From assembly GCA_031290715.1 (NCBI GenBank), contig JAITNA010000073.1, positions 1-7,031 on the forward strand: DNA of 7,031 nucleotides, given 5' to 3'. This document shows positions 6,203 to 7,031 of this stretch, one piece after another. The stretch comes from Eubacteriales Family XIII. Incertae Sedis bacterium. GTDB lineage: Bacteria; Bacillota; Clostridia; Peptostreptococcales; Anaerovoracaceae. A program made the translations under genes and the position numbers. Below the pieces are notes generated by a model that worked only from the letters and a program-made list of their open reading frames with translations, searched no databases and had not been told where the DNA came from. Every line of letters begins with the position of its first letter. The stretch's first letter is position 1.

Positions 6203-6433
6203 ATGGTATTTGAAAAGATCAAGCAGATTATCGCGGACAAGATTCAAGTGGACGAAGAGAAGATCACGCCGGAAACCAGTCTGATGAAAGACCTGGAAGC
6301 GGATTCGCTCGACGCCGTTGAGATCATCATGGGGATTGAAGAGGAATTTGATATCGAGATTCCCGACGAGGCCGCCGAGGGCTTTCAGAATGTCGGCGAT
6401 ATTGTCAAATTTGTAGAATCAAAGGTCGAGTAG
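6203..6433 (+). CDS. acpP: Acyl carrier protein
   Basis: A 76-residue acidic protein with the standard length and helical pattern of bacterial type II ACP. The phosphopantetheine attachment site is S35 in DLEADSLDAVE, followed by the acidic recognition helix (EIIMGIEEEFDIEIPDEAAE) that docks with fatty acid synthesis enzymes. It carries growing acyl chains in the cytoplasm once modified by holo-ACP synthase. The ATG at 6203 has GGAGG six bases upstream (6192-6196). It stands alone here, with its own promoter and no fab or plsX genes beside it. It may be the housekeeping AcpP or a second, dedicated ACP; the sequence is close enough to AcpP that the former is preferred. The next gene, a ferredoxin, is convergent. 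Confidence 0.93.
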   Translation: MVFEKIKQIIADKIQVDEEKITPETSLMKDLEADSLDAVEIIMGIEEEFDIEIPDEAAEGFQNVGDIVKFVESKVE

Positions 6434-6484
6434 TACGCCGATATGGCCGCGAGGGGTTCGGGCGGCGCCCGGGCCCTGTTTACG

Positions 6485-6524
6485 GCAAAAAGAAAGCCGC
6501 CCTGAGCATATGCTCAAGGCGGTT
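6485..6524 (-). terminator. Intrinsic terminator of the ferredoxin gene, possibly bidirectional
   Basis: A long stem is formed by CCGCC (6497-6501) with GGCGG (6518-6522), enclosing the perfect 14-base palindrome TGAGCATATGCTCA (6503-6516). Read on the minus strand, the stem is followed by CTTTCTTTTT, a good U-tract. Read on the plus strand the tail is only TTCTCATGTATT, so it would serve acpP less well. A GC-rich hairpin (GGGC-GGC-GCCC) just after acpP, near 6461-6471, may help on that side. Confidence 0.8.
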
Positions 6525-6570
6525 CTCATGTATTCCTGAACGGCGCGGCCGCCGGCCGCCCCGCAGGCTG

Positions 6571-6738
6571 TTATGCTTCCTTGGGTGCGCCGATGGGGCA
6601 GACGGAAGCACAAGCGCCGCAGTCAATGCACGTGTCGGCGTCAATGGAGTAAAGATCTCCTTCACTGATCGCGTCGACAGGGCATTCGGAAACGCAAGCG
6701 CCGCAGGCGATGCACGAGTCATCAATAACGTAGGCCAT
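6571..6738 (-). CDS. 2[4Fe-4S] ferredoxin, clostridial type
   Basis: A 55-residue electron carrier with two classic cluster motifs: C9, C12, C15 and C19-P (CIACGACVSECP), and C37, C40, C43 and C47-P (CIDCGACASVCP). Each set of four holds three ligands of one [4Fe-4S] cluster and one of the other. Length and spacing are those of small ferredoxins from strict anaerobes, which link hydrogenases, pyruvate:ferredoxin oxidoreductase and other low-potential enzymes. The ATG at 6738 (MAYVIDD) follows AAAGGAGG by seven bases. A longer frame to 6777 is rejected because it would run through that site and into the promoter. It ends APKEA in place of the EAI-type ending common in the family. It has its own promoter and terminator, so a role as partner of the aldehyde oxidoreductase is possible but not indicated by shared transcription. 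Confidence 0.95.
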   Translation of the reverse strand: MAYVIDDSCIACGACVSECPVDAISEGDLYSIDADTCIDCGACASVCPIGAPKEA

Positions 6739-6775
6739 AACCAAACCTCCTTTTGTGATAAAATATCTCGTGAGC

Positions 6776-6804
6776 ATTATAACAAACAGATATTAAATAG
6801 TAAA
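6776..6804 (-). promoter_or_regulatory. Sigma-70-like promoter of the ferredoxin gene
   Basis: On the minus strand TTTACT (6804-6799) and a perfect TATAAT (6781-6776) are 17 bases apart, and the DNA upstream is strongly AT-rich (6782-6835), like an UP element. The leader to the ATG at 6738 is about 30 bases and contains the AAAGGAGG site. Confidence 0.75.
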
Positions 6805-6899
6805 TGAAAAATATTGAAAAAAATTATGAGCACAATGTGTCTATTCAGGGGTAGCTAAATACTGTCATTCCCGCGAATGCGGGAATCCAGAGTATGGCT

Positions 6900-6925
6900 A
6901 CGGTAGACGACCACGGTAGACGACC
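6900..6925. repeat. 13-bp tandem duplication inside the MITE-like element
   Basis: ACGGTAGACGACC occurs twice head to tail (6900-6912, 6913-6925) without a mismatch. The second copy's GACGAC pairs with GTCGTC at 6941-6946 around an inner GCGCT-GA-AGCGC stem (6928-6939), and the first copy is spare. Confidence 0.85.
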
Positions 6926-6956
6926 ACGCGCTGAAGCGCTGTCGTCCTCGATGTGC

Positions 6957-6988
6957 GAGGTACGACGGAGCTAAAGCTCCTGTACCTC
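6957..6988. repeat. Nested hairpin in the MITE-like element
   Basis: GAGGTAC (6957-6963) pairs with GTACCTC (6982-6988). Inside, GGAGCT (6967-6972) pairs with AGCTCC (6975-6980) over a 2-base centre. With the neighbouring hairpin at 6919-6946 this gives a two-armed structure between the terminal repeats. Confidence 0.8.
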
Positions 6989-7031
6989 TGCCAATCACTG
7001 GATTCCCGGTTCGCTTCGCGCCCGGGAATGA

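Larger units (their letters stand above)
6864..7031. mobile_element. MITE/REP-like palindromic element (reaches the window edge)
   Basis: The left end GTCATTCCCGCGAATGCGGG..ATCCAG (6864-6890) is mirrored by CTGGATTCCCGG (6998-7009) and CCCGGGAATGA (7021-7031), so the ends are inverted repeats that are each hairpins themselves. Between them are a 13-bp direct repeat and two nested hairpins. The element has no coding capacity. Repeats starting GTCATTCCCGCG are widespread in bacterial genomes and are usually moved by a transposase in trans. The right end probably needs one or two more bases (..TGAC). Confidence 0.75.

Noticed and set aside
5933..6240. Short frames on both strands in the spacer before acpP
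   Set aside because: No ribosome binding sites, low-complexity residues from the tandem repeat, and overlap with the acpP promoter and start.
6419..6725. Minus-strand frames around the terminator and ferredoxin (64 and 81 residues)
   Set aside because: They are out of frame with the ferredoxin and cover the terminator; Arg/Pro/Ala-rich shadows.
6864..7031. CRISPR array or riboswitch
   Set aside because: The repeats are palindromic ends and one tandem pair without regular spacers, and no conserved riboswitch core or downstream gene is visible.

Overview
The window looks like chromosome from an anaerobic, fairly GC-rich bacterium. The evidence is a 55-residue clostridial-type 2[4Fe-4S] ferredoxin, a Desulfovibrio gigas-type molybdenum aldehyde oxidoreductase and an iron-dependent alcohol dehydrogenase. 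Strong AAGGAGG-type ribosome binding sites and the style of the ACP and ferredoxin suggest an anaerobic Firmicute (Clostridia-like). However, the oxidoreductase and the repeat at the right edge also occur in sulfate-reducing Proteobacteria, so the placement is tentative.

The left 5.6 kb is one minus-strand gene set, transcribed right to left: a metallo-beta-lactamase-fold hydrolase (TTG start at 5533), a short-chain dehydrogenase/reductase (from 4632), an iron-containing alcohol dehydrogenase (from 3709) and a molybdopterin aldehyde oxidoreductase (from 2468, running off the left edge without its C-terminus). Hydrolase and dehydrogenase are separated by one base. The two later junctions are 92 and 62 bases and hold unusual low-complexity DNA. 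In front of the set is a sigma-70-like promoter with a perfect TTGACA, and its -10 overlaps an 18-bp inverted repeat of the kind bound by TetR-family repressors. The inferred job is inducible catabolism or detoxification: a hydrolase releases or processes a substrate, the two dehydrogenases handle alcohol/carbonyl steps with NAD(P), and the molybdoenzyme oxidises an aldehyde to an acid. The substrate is not evident from sequence.

The middle (about 5606-6202) holds one small plus-strand reading frame, which looks like the truncated C-terminus of a BECR-type (RelE/barnase/EndoU-like) nuclease domain, followed by about 290 bases of non-coding DNA with a perfect hairpin and a decayed tandem repeat.

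The right part has two small housekeeping-type genes facing each other: an acyl carrier protein (plus, with a near-consensus promoter) and the ferredoxin (minus, with its own promoter), with a strong palindromic terminator between them. The last ~170 bases are a MITE/REP-like element built from nested hairpins, cut by or ending at the window edge.
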